Source: JBBQVO01 sp038211505
GTDB lineage: Bacteria; Chloroflexota; Dehalococcoidia; DSTF01; JACRBR01
Assembly (NCBI GenBank): GCA_038211505.1
Contig: JBBQVO010000075.1
Location: 1 to 14,541 of the forward strand
DNA length: 14,541 nt
Direction: 5' to 3'
Position numbers and translations under genes: made by a program. Shown piece after piece: positions 1-7,400 of the stretch. The notes under the pieces are model-generated. The model ran no database searches, was not told where the DNA came from, and saw only the letters and a program-made list of their open reading frames with translations. The first letter of the stretch is position 1. Each line of letters begins with the position of its first letter.

Positions 1-2
1 GA

Positions 3-908
3 TTGTCGCGGATCATCGGGCAGGATGATCGCGAGACCGTGTGCTGGCTGACGATGGGACGTCGCGATGCATCGCCCGCGCTGTCGAGCGCGCCGCTGTC
101 GGTGGCCGAGACGCTGAAGGCGACACTCTTCGCGCCGAAGGAAACCGTCGTGCTAACGAGCGCGACGCTCAGCACAGAAGAGAACTTCGACTACATCAAG
201 TCCCGCCTCGGCTACGAGGACTCGCGAGAGCTGCTGCTCGGCTCCCCGTTCGACTATCAGCGATCGACGCTACTACTCGCGCCCAGTGACATGCCGGAGC
301 CCGATCAGCAGGGCTATCTCGCGGCGGTGCAGAGCGCGATCATCGATCTCGTCCGGGCGAGCGAAGGGCGCGCGCTTGTCTTGTTCACGTCGCACAGCGG
401 ACTCCGCGCCGCGTATCACGGGATCAAGCGGCAGCTTGAGGAGCAAGAGATCCTCGTGCTCGGCCAGGGGATCGACGGCACCCCGCGGCAGCTGTTGCGC
501 ACGTTGCGTGAGCGACATCGCACGGTCGTGCTTGGCGCGGCGAGCTTCTGGGAGGGCGTAGACGTGACAGGCGAAGCGCTCTCGCTGCTGATCATGGCGC
601 GGTTGCCGTTCGCCGTGCCGTCCGATCCCGTGTACCAGGCGCGCTCGGCGCTGTTCGATCAACCGTTCGAACAGTACGCGCTGCCGCAGGCGATCCTGAA
701 ATTCAAGCAAGGCTTCGGCCGGCTGATCCGCCGCAAGAGCGATCGCGGCGTCATGGTCGTGCTCGACCGGCGACTACGCAGCCGCAAATACGGTGAAGCC
801 TTCACGCGATCGCTGCCGATGTGCGAGATGCGCGAGGCGCCGCTCCGCGATCTGCCCGGCGAAGTCTCGGCGTGGCTCGCGCGAACGAACGAAGCACCCG
901 TCGCGTGA
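3..908 (+). CDS. dinG: DinG/XPD-type ATP-dependent helicase, C-terminal part (cut by left edge)
   Basis: This is the second RecA-like half of a superfamily 2 DNA helicase of the DinG/XPD group, which unwinds DNA 5'-to-3' in repair and replication. The frame is open to the left edge, so the Walker A/B motifs and any Fe-S cysteines lie outside the window; the first codon seen is internal. Counting from base 3, visible motifs are VLTSATL (residues 50-56), the domain-2 strand ALVLFTS (about 124-130), SFWEGVD (181-187) followed by the LPFAVPSDP segment, and the arginine-finger motif QGFGRLIRR (236-244) with a VLDRRL strand. This order is diagnostic for DinG-family C-termini. The TGA overlaps the GTG of the next gene by 4 bases, so the two are probably translated together. 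Whether it carries an N-terminal exonuclease domain, as some DinG proteins do, cannot be seen. The family is certain; the exact orthology is less so. Confidence 0.9.
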   Translation: MSRIIGQDDRETVCWLTMGRRDASPALSSAPLSVAETLKATLFAPKETVVLTSATLSTEENFDYIKSRLGYEDSRELLLGSPFDYQRSTLLLAPSDMPEPDQQGYLAAVQSAIIDLVRASEGRALVLFTSHSGLRAAYHGIKRQLEEQEILVLGQGIDGTPRQLLRTLRERHRTVVLGAASFWEGVDVTGEALSLLIMARLPFAVPSDPVYQARSALFDQPFEQYALPQAILKFKQGFGRLIRRKSDRGVMVVLDRRLRSRKYGEAFTRSLPMCEMREAPLRDLPGEVSAWLARTNEAPVA

Positions 909-1378
909 ACGCGATCGGCCTACGTCAACTTCGCGACGATGACGGCGACTGGCTCGACGCCTGGTTCGCCGCAGCGGCCGCGTCCGTCACCTACGATATG
1001 GGCGATTCCCACGCGACGTGCGCGTCGATACGCCGCCGCATCGCGGCGAGCGCGGATGTGAAGGCGCGCGTGATCGAGCGCGATGGCGATCGAGTTGGCG
1101 TACTTCTCTACCTACTCGGTCATCCGACGCGAGACGCCGCGATCATCGAGATCGTCGCGACGATGCCATCGGAAGCGCGACGGGGCGCGGGAATGGCCGC
1201 AGTGCCGCTCGTCGAGCACGAACTGCGCGACTCCGGCGCGCGGCGCGTCTACGCACCCGCTGTCGCGATCCATGGCATCAGCACGTACTTCTGGATCAGA
1301 CTCGGCTACCGCCCGCTCATGCGCGGCGACTGGCCATGCGACCGCGACGGCATCGCCTGGTTAGCACGGGATCTGTAG
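905..1378 (+). CDS. GNAT-family N-acetyltransferase
   Basis: A 157-residue protein with the GNAT fold pattern, which moves an acetyl group from acetyl-CoA to an amine; the substrate cannot be told from the sequence. The acetyl-CoA pyrophosphate-binding loop (motif A) is R92-R93-G94-A-G96-M after the beta-4 strand IIEIVATMP (80-88). A C-terminal YFWIRLGYRPL segment matches motif B/beta-6-7. The start chosen is GTG at 905, which overlaps the helicase stop as GTGA. The longer open frame from 821 would lie inside the helicase gene and begins with arginine-rich shadow sequence. There is no clear Shine-Dalgarno sequence, so translation probably depends on ribosomes finishing the helicase. The stop codon lies in the loop of a 9-bp stem-loop that may end the transcript. 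Confidence 0.85.
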   Translation: MNAIGLRQLRDDDGDWLDAWFAAAAASVTYDMGDSHATCASIRRRIAASADVKARVIERDGDRVGVLLYLLGHPTRDAAIIEIVATMPSEARRGAGMAAVPLVEHELRDSGARRVYAPAVAIHGISTYFWIRLGYRPLMRGDWPCDRDGIAWLARDL

Positions 1379-1391
1379 ACGTAGATCCCGT
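1366..1391 (+). terminator. Stem-loop across the GNAT stop codon
   Basis: Bases 1366-1374 pair perfectly with 1383-1391 (9 bp, core GGGATC/GATCCC) around an 8-base loop that contains the TAG stop. One bulged T allows two more pairs outside. It is followed by TTGCTGGTT rather than a clean T run, so it is a weak intrinsic terminator or a 3'-end-stabilising hairpin. It sits between convergent genes and could act on either strand. Confidence 0.45.
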
Positions 1392-1438
1392 TGCTGGTTC
1401 GCCATTGGCACCGCATCGGGGATGAGACCATTCGCGTA

Positions 1439-1460
1439 GGATAGCCGCCCTCGGCTGTCC
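1439..1460 (-). terminator. Stem-loop after the minus-strand operon
   Basis: Bases 1439-1447 pair with 1452-1460 (9 pairs including one T-G wobble) around a 4-base loop. On the minus strand it lies 22 to 43 bases past the stop of the two-helix membrane protein, which is where a terminator would be expected. No T run follows on either strand, so termination efficiency is doubtful. With the stem-loop at 1366-1391 it fills most of the convergent gap. Confidence 0.4.
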
Positions 1461-1482
1461 CGTTCGTGAACAAACACGATTG

Positions 1483-1845
1483 TTAGTTCGCGTCCTCATA
1501 CACGACGACGTCTTCCATCTCATCATCCGGTGTTTCGCCACGGGCGATGGCGTCGCGACGTCGCCGCACCCGACCAGCGACGATGACGTTGGCTACGAAG
1601 AAATGCGCGATCACGTAGCCGACACCGAGGATCGCGAGGAGTTGCAGCACGAACGCCACGGGGTTGACGGAGCCTTCGTTCACGATGAACGCCAACAGCA
1701 GACCGGCGACAAACGCCGCAAACACCGGGAACGTGCGCCAGCGCCAACCGGGATAGTCGTCCCGCTCGGATGCGGCGGCGCGCGATATCGGGGCAGCAGC
1801 CGACCGTGCGCGTGCCGGGCGAGGCGTCGGCTTGGCGTCACTCAC
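1483..1845 (-). CDS. Small two-helix membrane protein, function unknown
   Basis: A 120-residue protein I do not recognise. It has a basic, Ala/Pro-rich N-terminus (residues 1-30), a hydrophobic helix at about 38-55 (TFPVFAAFVAGLLLAFIV), a short polar turn, and a second long hydrophobic segment at about 64-90. The tail is Arg-rich (RVRRRRD), then acidic (DDEMEDVVVYEDAN). The positive-inside rule puts both ends in the cytoplasm as a helical hairpin. It starts with GTG at 1845, whose GTGA overlaps the stop of the zinc-finger-like gene. AAGAGG at 1851-1856 on the minus strand is a reasonable Shine-Dalgarno sequence 5 bases before it. It is the last gene of the cca operon. No catalytic residues are evident, and nothing beyond membrane location is supported. 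Confidence 0.8.
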   Translation of the reverse strand: MSDAKPTPRPARARSAAAPISRAAASERDDYPGWRWRTFPVFAAFVAGLLLAFIVNEGSVNPVAFVLQLLAILGVGYVIAHFFVANVIVAGRVRRRRDAIARGETPDDEMEDVVVYEDAN

Positions 1846-2153
1846 GCTCGCCTCTTGTATCGCCGCGCACGCGGTGCGTCGGCTATGGCCGGCCTTGCCT
1901 TCTTCGGTGACGCGCCCGTCTCGTCGGCGGACTCGCTCGCGCTTTCCTTCGCGATGCAGGAATTGCAGGCAAACATCAGCCCTAAATGTTGCTCATCGAT
2001 CCATACGCGACCGCAATCGTTGGCTTCAATGTCGTTGCGCTGGTTGAGGTGATAGCGGCGGTCGCACCAGTGGCACTCGGCCGACATCGCCGCTTCGACG
2101 GCCTCGCCGCACACGACGCACGTGTAGGTCGCCGCCGAAGGGTCAGTTGTCAT
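1842..2153 (-). CDS. Small Cys/His-rich zinc-finger-like protein (cross-brace pattern)
   Basis: A 103-residue soluble protein whose first two thirds form a metal-binding module. Possible ligands, in order, are C12-x2-C15, C27-x2-C30, H35, C47 and C63-x2-C66. That is eight residues in a C4-H-C3 order resembling RING/PHD-type treble clefs that bind two zinc ions, although the H35-to-C47 gap (11 residues) is longer than in a true PHD finger. The tail (about 70-103) is low-complexity, Ala/Ser/Lys/Arg-rich and very basic at the end (RRYKRRA), which suits nucleic-acid contact. The start chosen is ATG at 2153. The longer open frame to 2261 adds only Arg/Ser-rich shadow of cca. It overlaps the cca stop by 11 bases and the next gene by 4, so all three should be co-translated. 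Metal binding is inferred from spacing only; the function is unknown. Confidence 0.8.
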   Translation of the reverse strand: MTTDPSAATYTCVVCGEAVEAAMSAECHWCDRRYHLNQRNDIEANDCGRVWIDEQHLGLMFACNSCIAKESASESADETGASPKKARPAIADAPRARRYKRRA

Positions 2154-3432
2154 TGATGTGGAAGTCCATCGGCGTCTGCGCCGCGCTCGAATCGTTGATG
2201 CTCTTGATGAAGCGCAGCGCAAGCGCTCGCTCGTCGTCGAGATCGGTCGCCCACCCGTCAAGCCGGGCGGCGCGAATCAACTGCAATCCCCGATGCACCT
2301 GCGGGCCCCGCGGCACACCCATCTCGATCAGCGCGTCGCCGCCGAGCAACGGGCGCACGTGCCGCCACTCGTCAAGGTAGCGAAGCGCCAGTTGGCGAAC
2401 AATCGGATCGCTCGTCGCGCCGCCAAACGCCGCTATGCCGGCCGCCGGATAGTGATCGAGCAGGATCACGACGCCCGACGGCTTCGCGTCCGAACGCCGC
2501 AGCATCGGTGCGACCAGTTGGAGCCCGGCGATCGCGCGCACAGCCGCCGACTCGTCGCGAGTCAGCCGCAAGCGTTCGGCGATCGCTACAGCCTCGTCCG
2601 TCGATGCACCTGCCGCGAGCAGCGCGAAGCCGTAAGACAACTCGTCGACATCAACCGGGCGCGCGGCGAGGCCCACCCCACGAACACCATCCCACGAGAT
2701 CGCCGGATGGACGGCCGAAAGCGCTCCAGCGTACTCCGCCGCACTTAGCGCGACCGCTCCAGTTGCTTCAGTTAGCATCAGCGCTAGCTCATGCCGTATC
2801 CGCTCGCCGCCAATCGTAGCTATACAGGTGATGTCGCGTCGCATCAGTTCGACGGTGTGAGGGTCGATCGCGAAGCTTAGCCGGGCCGCGTACCTCAGTG
2901 CGCGAAAGATACGTGTCGCATCGTCCACGAAAGAGCCGTCGTGGAGCACGCGCACGATTCGTGCGGCGATGTCGGCGATGCCGCCGCACGGGTCGAGCAG
3001 CTCTGCCGAAGCGTTCAAACGCATCGCGATCGCGTTCATCGTGAAGTCGCGGCGTCGCAGGTCTTCCGCGATCGTCGCTGGCTCAACGACGGGTAGTGCT
3101 CCCGGCTGTGGATAGGCCTCGCGTCGCGCCATAGCGACGTCAATCCGTGTATTGTCGACCTCCACGCTGGCGGTGCCGAACGCTTCGTAGCGCCTGAGCT
3201 TCGCTCCGGGCATCGCTGCGTCGATCACCGCGAGCGCATCGCCTTCGATCACGAGATCGACGTCGACGATCGGGCGGCCGATGATCAGGTCGCGCACAAC
3301 GCCGCCGACGGCGAAAACGGGCCGATCACCAGCTCCCGCGATCATGCGCTGGACGCCGTCGCGAGCCGCTGCGGGCAGCTGTTCGAGCAGCGCTCCGCGC
3401 AGGTGATCCGCCGATGCATTGACGAGTTCCAT
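2143..3432 (-). CDS. cca: CCA tRNA nucleotidyltransferase / poly(A) polymerase family
   Basis: A 429-residue class II nucleotidyltransferase, the family that adds or repairs the 3' CCA end of tRNA from CTP and ATP. The head domain is complete: G43-G44-x-x-R47-D48, the two metal-binding aspartates D57-V-D59, and the third acid D97 in the strand TRIDVAM. RRDFTMNA at 126-133 is the nucleotide-binding turn, and D170-A-T-R173 with R176 and R179 matches the base-recognising EDxxR-type motif. The C-terminal half is the helical tRNA-binding region; I see no HD phosphohydrolase motif or CBS domains. Sequence alone does not separate full CCA-adding from CC- or A-adding enzymes or a poly(A) polymerase. 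The ATG at 3432 has no Shine-Dalgarno sequence but has a -10 box at exactly the distance expected for a leaderless mRNA. It is the first gene of a three-gene operon. Confidence 0.93.
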   Translation of the reverse strand: MELVNASADHLRGALLEQLPAAARDGVQRMIAGAGDRPVFAVGGVVRDLIIGRPIVDVDLVIEGDALAVIDAAMPGAKLRRYEAFGTASVEVDNTRIDVAMARREAYPQPGALPVVEPATIAEDLRRRDFTMNAIAMRLNASAELLDPCGGIADIAARIVRVLHDGSFVDDATRIFRALRYAARLSFAIDPHTVELMRRDITCIATIGGERIRHELALMLTEATGAVALSAAEYAGALSAVHPAISWDGVRGVGLAARPVDVDELSYGFALLAAGASTDEAVAIAERLRLTRDESAAVRAIAGLQLVAPMLRRSDAKPSGVVILLDHYPAAGIAAFGGATSDPIVRQLALRYLDEWRHVRPLLGGDALIEMGVPRGPQVHRGLQLIRAARLDGWATDLDDERALALRFIKSINDSSAAQTPMDFHINDN

Positions 3433-3438
3433 CGCGCC

Positions 3439-3444
3439 AGTATA
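3439..3444 (-). promoter_or_regulatory. -10 box of cca, probably giving a leaderless mRNA
   Basis: On the minus strand this reads TATACT, one base from consensus. Its last base is 7 positions before the A of the cca ATG, so the predicted +1 is the start codon itself. No good -35 hexamer is seen 16-19 bases further up and no ribosome-binding site precedes the ATG; both are usual for leaderless promoters. It overlaps the back of the divergent rnc promoter. Confidence 0.5.
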
Positions 3445-3453
3445 GGCAGGCGC

Positions 3454-3483
3454 TTGACAGTCCGACCGAGCCGTACTTATGAT
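3454..3483 (+). promoter_or_regulatory. Sigma-70-type promoter for the rnc leader
   Basis: A perfect -35 TTGACA (3454-3459), an 18-base spacer and a -10 TATGAT (3478-3483, one mismatch) form the best promoter in the window. The predicted +1 is near 3490, about 240 bases before the rnc start codon. It is divergent from the cca promoter, with the two core elements only about 10 bases apart, so RNA polymerase probably cannot occupy both at once. Confidence 0.65.
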
Positions 3484-3489
3484 CGGGGC

Positions 3490-3681
3490 GGCCTGGCGGA
3501 TGGTGCGGGTTCAATCGGATGGCGGACGCTTGCGGGGAAGGAACCCCGATGGCCGCGACCGGATGGAGCGGGTGGAGCGCAATCGACGCGCGGATGCATG
3601 CGCATCCCGCATCGGGCCAGAGCCCCGTCCCCCCGCTGGATTGCTGCTCAACACGACCGCCTCAGGCGGTCGTCGTCGTTT
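3490..3681 (+). ncRNA. Structured rnc leader or small RNA, family not recognised
   Basis: From the predicted +1 to the end of a terminator-like hairpin there is no convincing coding sequence, but there is extensive pairing. A long-range closing stem of about 16 pairs starts exactly at the predicted 5' end: 3490-3492 with 3622-3624, 3493-3497 with 3616-3620, 3499-3501 with 3611-3613, and 3505-3509 with 3606-3610. Inside are hairpins 3533-3537/3544-3548 (loop AAGGAA) and 3577-3580/3588-3591. A local hairpin 3592-3597/3602-3607 competes with the inner part of the closing stem. The 7-mer CGGATGG occurs three times (3497, 3516, 3560). It may be an attenuator leader of rnc, an autoregulatory RNase III target, or an independent small RNA. 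I matched it to no known riboswitch, SRP RNA, RNase P RNA or tmRNA. Confidence 0.35.
3653..3681 (+). terminator. Terminator-like hairpin or attenuator upstream of rnc
   Basis: Bases 3653-3661 pair perfectly with 3665-3673 (9 bp) around a TCA loop. The following CGTCGTTT has only a broken T run. It lies between the promoter at 3454 and the rnc start at 3729, so if it works it ends a small RNA or limits read-through into rnc-smc. A stable hairpin without termination activity is equally possible. Confidence 0.4.
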
Positions 3682-3716
3682 CGCCAGGCGACGCCGAAGC
3701 GGTATCCAGCAAAACG

Positions 3717-3724
3717 AGAGGTGA
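3717..3724 (+). promoter_or_regulatory. Ribosome-binding site that fixes the rnc start
   Basis: AGAGGTGA ends 4 bases before the TTG at 3729 and is the only good Shine-Dalgarno match in this part of the frame. It supports the TTG over the upstream in-frame ATG at 3519, which would add 70 residues with no resemblance to RNase III. Confidence 0.65.
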
Positions 3725-3728
3725 GCTG

Positions 3729-4442
3729 TTGCCCGACTGGAGATCTCTGGAGACGCAACTCCACCTCAAATTCAAAGACTCCAGCCTGCTCAAGCAGGCG
3801 CTTGTCCACACCTCCTATCTCAACGAGAACCCCGGCATCGACGTCGGATCCAACGAACGCCTCGAATTTCTCGGCGACGCGGCGCTCGGCGTCGTGGTCG
3901 CGCACGCGTTGTACAGCGAGTACCCCAACGTTGACGAAGGCAAGCTGACGGAGCTGCGCGCGCATCTCGTCCGGCGCGACACGCTCGCCCGCGCGGCGGC
4001 GCGGCTGGAACTCGGCGAGTACCTGCAACTCGGCCGCGGCGAAGACGCGGCGGGCGGCCGGCGGCGGCCGACGAATCTTGCGCGCGCATACGAAGCGCTG
4101 GTCGGCGCGATCTTCCTCGACGGCGGCATCGCGAAGACGCGCGCATTCATCAAGCGCAGCCTCAGCGACGAGCTGGCGGCGTTACGCAAGACGGGAATGC
4201 CGCACGATCCGAAATCGCGCCTGCAAGAAGTGATACAGTCGCGCTGGCAGACGACGCCGTCGTACAAGCTGATGAAAACGGAAGGACCCGATCACGCGCG
4301 ACGATTTACGGTGCAGGTGATGGTCGGCGGCAAGTCGCTTGGCGTCGGCGAGGGACGCAGCAAGCAGATGGCGGAGAAAGAAGCGGCGCAGCACGCGCTC
4401 GACGGGATCGCGCTCGAGGACGGAGAGCAGATTGTATCTTAA
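3729..4442 (+). CDS. rnc: Ribonuclease III
   Basis: A 237-residue endonuclease, the usual length for RNase III, which cuts double-stranded RNA in rRNA and mRNA processing as a homodimer. The catalytic domain covers about 1-150 with the signature N42-E-R-L-E46-F-L-G-D50 and the second acidic segment LARAYE122ALVGAIFLD. A double-stranded-RNA-binding domain follows at about 160-229, ending in the KQMAEKEAAQHAL helix. E46, D50 and E122 match E. coli E41, D45 and E117. The position of E. coli D114 is R119, an unusual change at a metal-coordinating site. The start is TTG at 3729, set by AGAGGTGA just upstream. The gene is preceded by a long structured leader, and its last 11 bases overlap smc, the common rnc-smc-ftsY order of many bacteria. 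Confidence 0.93.
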   Translation: MPDWRSLETQLHLKFKDSSLLKQALVHTSYLNENPGIDVGSNERLEFLGDAALGVVVAHALYSEYPNVDEGKLTELRAHLVRRDTLARAAARLELGEYLQLGRGEDAAGGRRRPTNLARAYEALVGAIFLDGGIAKTRAFIKRSLSDELAALRKTGMPHDPKSRLQEVIQSRWQTTPSYKLMKTEGPDHARRFTVQVMVGGKSLGVGEGRSKQMAEKEAAQHALDGIALEDGEQIVS

Positions 4443-7400
4443 GCGGCTGGACGCCCACGGATTCAAGAGTTTCGGCAACAAGACGGCGCTGCAATTCGCG
4501 CCCGGCGTGACGTGCGTTGTCGGGCCGAACGGCACCGGCAAGACCAACGTCGCCGACTCCTTGCGCTGGGTGCTCGGCGAGCACGCCAGCCGCACGCTGC
4601 GCGCCCGCAAGACCGAAGACGTCATCTTCGCCGGCAGCGACAAGCGCGCGCCGATGGGCGTCGCCGAAGTCAGCATCACGCTCGATAATTCACAGCATTG
4701 GCTGCCGATCGAATTCGACGAAGTCGTCGTGACGCGCCGCGCCTATCGCAGTGGTGAGAACGAATACCTGATCAACAATTCGAAGGTGCGCCTTCGGGAC
4801 GTGATCGAACTCTTCATGCGCGCCCAGGTCGGACAGAACAGCTACGCCTTCATGGGCCAGGGCATGGTCGAGCAGGTGCTCAGCCTGCGGCCCGAGGATC
4901 GCCGCGCGCTGATCGAAGAAGCCGCCGACGTGCGTCTCTACCGCCAGAAGCTCGAAGACGCGCAGTCGAAGCTCAAAGCGACGCACGAGAACATGGAGCG
5001 CGTGCGCTTGCTCGTGCGCGAGATCGAGCCGCGCATCACTCAGCTCGAGCGTCAGGCCGGTCGTGCGGTGAAATATCGCGAGCTGGCGAACGAGCTCGCT
5101 GCGTCGCTCCACGTCTGGTACGCGCATCAGTGGCAGGAAGTAAACGATCTTCTGCTCGCCGCGATCACGACGGAAGATCAGCGCGGCGAAGAGCTGGCAC
5201 AGGTGAAGTCCGACGCGAAGGCCTGCGAGGACGGCCTGGCGCAGTTGCGCGCCGGCATCGACGAGCGCAAACGCGAGATCGGCGTCCGCGAAGGTCGCCT
5301 GCGATCGCTGCAGGACTACGCGCGCGATCTTGAACGCCGTGCGGCGCTCGACGGCGAACGCGGCAAGATGCTCGCCGAGCGCCTCGAAGAGCTCGCGACG
5401 GAAGTCGCGTCGTTGCGCGCCGACGAAGCGGCGCAGAGCGACGCGCAGCCCGCGAAAGACACCGCCGCGCTCGAAGCGCGTCTCGCATCGGCGAGCGAAG
5501 AGCTCGCGACGCATCGCTCGCGACTCGCGGAAGCGGAGCAGGAATTGCTCACGCTGCAACGTTCCACGATGACGAGCGAACAGCGAGTCACGCGCGCTTC
5601 GGCGGCGCTCGCCGACCTGCGGGGGCGCATCACCGAAGCGGCGGATTCCGTCGCGCGGCTGCGGCGCGAGCGCGACGGCGCCATCGAAGATCGCCGCAAG
5701 ATCGTCAACGAGCTGGCGGCGTGGGCGCGCGACTACGCGAAGGTCCACAAAGAAGCCGCGCTCGTCGGGCCGCAGCTCGAATGGGCGCTCGAAGATCGTA
5801 CGCGCGAATCCGATTCGCTCGCCGACTACAAGCAGGCGCAAGCGTCGATCGACGAAGAGCTGCGCGGCCTGCGCTCACAGATCGAGTCCGTCGCTGTGCG
5901 TCTCGAAGTGATGGAGGAGCTCGACGTCACGCCCGTGACGCCGGAGAGCGGCGTCATCGCCGTGCTCGAAGCCGGCGGCGTCATCCCGCGCGAGACGATC
6001 GCGGCTGACGTCGAGGTGCGCGGCGTGCTTGGCCTCGTGCGCCAGGTCGTCCGCGTGCCGGCGGGTCTCGAGAACGCCATCCATGCTGCGCTCGCCGAGA
6101 ATCTGCACGCCATCGTGCTCGAACATGAGAGCGATCTGCGATCGGCCGTCGCGCTGCTCCTCGCCGGCGACCACGGCCGCGCCACGATGTACGCACTCGA
6201 CAATGTGCAGGAGACGCGCGCGCTGCATTTGATCAAAGAACGCGGCATCATCGGCGTCGCGTCTGGCCTCGTCAAGTGCGACTCGAAGTACCGGCGCCTC
6301 GTCGACACCCTCCTCGGCCGCACCGTGATTGTCGAAGATCTCGCGCTGGCACATCGCGTCGTCCGGCGCGGGCTTGCCGGCGCCGTCGCGACCCTCGACG
6401 GCGTGCTCGTGCGGCCGGTCGGATCCGTCGCCGCTGGCACAACCTCAGGCATTCAGGCGGCGTTCGTGCGCGAGCGCGAGGTAGCGGAGTTGCCGATGGA
6501 GCTGGCGCGACTGCGCCCACTCGTCGACGAGCGCGAGGTGGCGCTGCGCGAAGCCGTGCGCCGTCACGAAGAAGCGACGAAGCATCTCGATGATTTGGCG
6601 TCGAACATCGAAACGCTGCGACACAAGAAGACGCAGCTGGACGGCCAGCTGTCGTCCGCGAAAGTGCGCCTGGCGACGTTCGGATCGCGCCTCCAAGCGC
6701 TCGCCAGCGGCCGCCGCCAGCGAGAAGACCGCATCGACGCGCTGCTGCTCCAGCGCGAACGCGCCGAAGCAGATCTTCAAGCGAACGAAGTCGAAGCGTC
6801 GGAGGCCGCCGCCGCGGAGCAGCAATCGCGCGCAGCGGCGAACGAACTACAACAGCAGCGCCCGGCGCTAACGGCAGCGGTCGCCGAATTGGCCGCGAAC
6901 GTCGCGCAGCTCGACGGAGAATTGCGGACGGAGCGCAGTACGTCGGAGGGTGAGCGCGTAGCGCGTGAGCGGATCGCGCGGCAGATCTCGCAGAAGGAAG
7001 AGCAGCGCGCGAAGTCGGATGGCGAAGCGCGGGCGATCGCCGGCCGTCTCGCCGCGACGGAACGCGAGCTCGCGACGAAGCGTGTCGAGGTCGATGCGCT
7101 GGCTGACGAACTGAGGCCGGCGCGCGAAGAGCTGACGCAGCTGGAGTCGCGTGAGCGCTCGATGACGGCGCAGCTTGCTGAATCGAACGAGAAGCTGCGC
7201 ACGACGGAGCGCACCCACTTCGACGCCGAGAACGACGTGCGCATCCGCCGCGACGAGCTGGAATCGCTACGCGAGAGCCTCGAGACGGAGGGCTTCGTTG
7301 CGACGGCCGACGGCGATGTGCAGCGCCTGCCGGATCCGGAGCCGCAGCGCGATGTCGACGCGATCACCGAAACTGCTGTCGCGGTGCTCGAAGATCCGTA

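Noticed and set aside
3495..3520. Possible tRNA T-arm at GGTTCAATC
   Set aside because: The flanking bases do not form the 5-bp T stem, and no anticodon or acceptor stem can be placed around it.
3531..3560. Resemblance to the SRP RNA GGAAGG core or to the end of a c-di-GMP-I riboswitch
   Set aside because: Only short pieces match (GGGGAAGGAACCCC and CCGATGG); the other invariant parts of both RNAs are missing.
3479..3724. 81-residue open frame between cca and rnc
   Set aside because: Its ATG lies in the -10 box of the promoter, it has no ribosome-binding site and its composition is Arg-rich shadow sequence.
3519..3728. N-terminal extension of RNase III from the ATG at 3519
   Set aside because: The 70 extra residues are low-complexity and unlike RNase III, the region has RNA-type pairing, and AGAGGTGA fits the TTG at 3729.
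4690..5841. 383-residue open frame on the minus strand
   Set aside because: It is wholly antisense to smc, whose coding sequence is unmistakable, and it is Arg-rich as expected for a GC-rich antisense frame.
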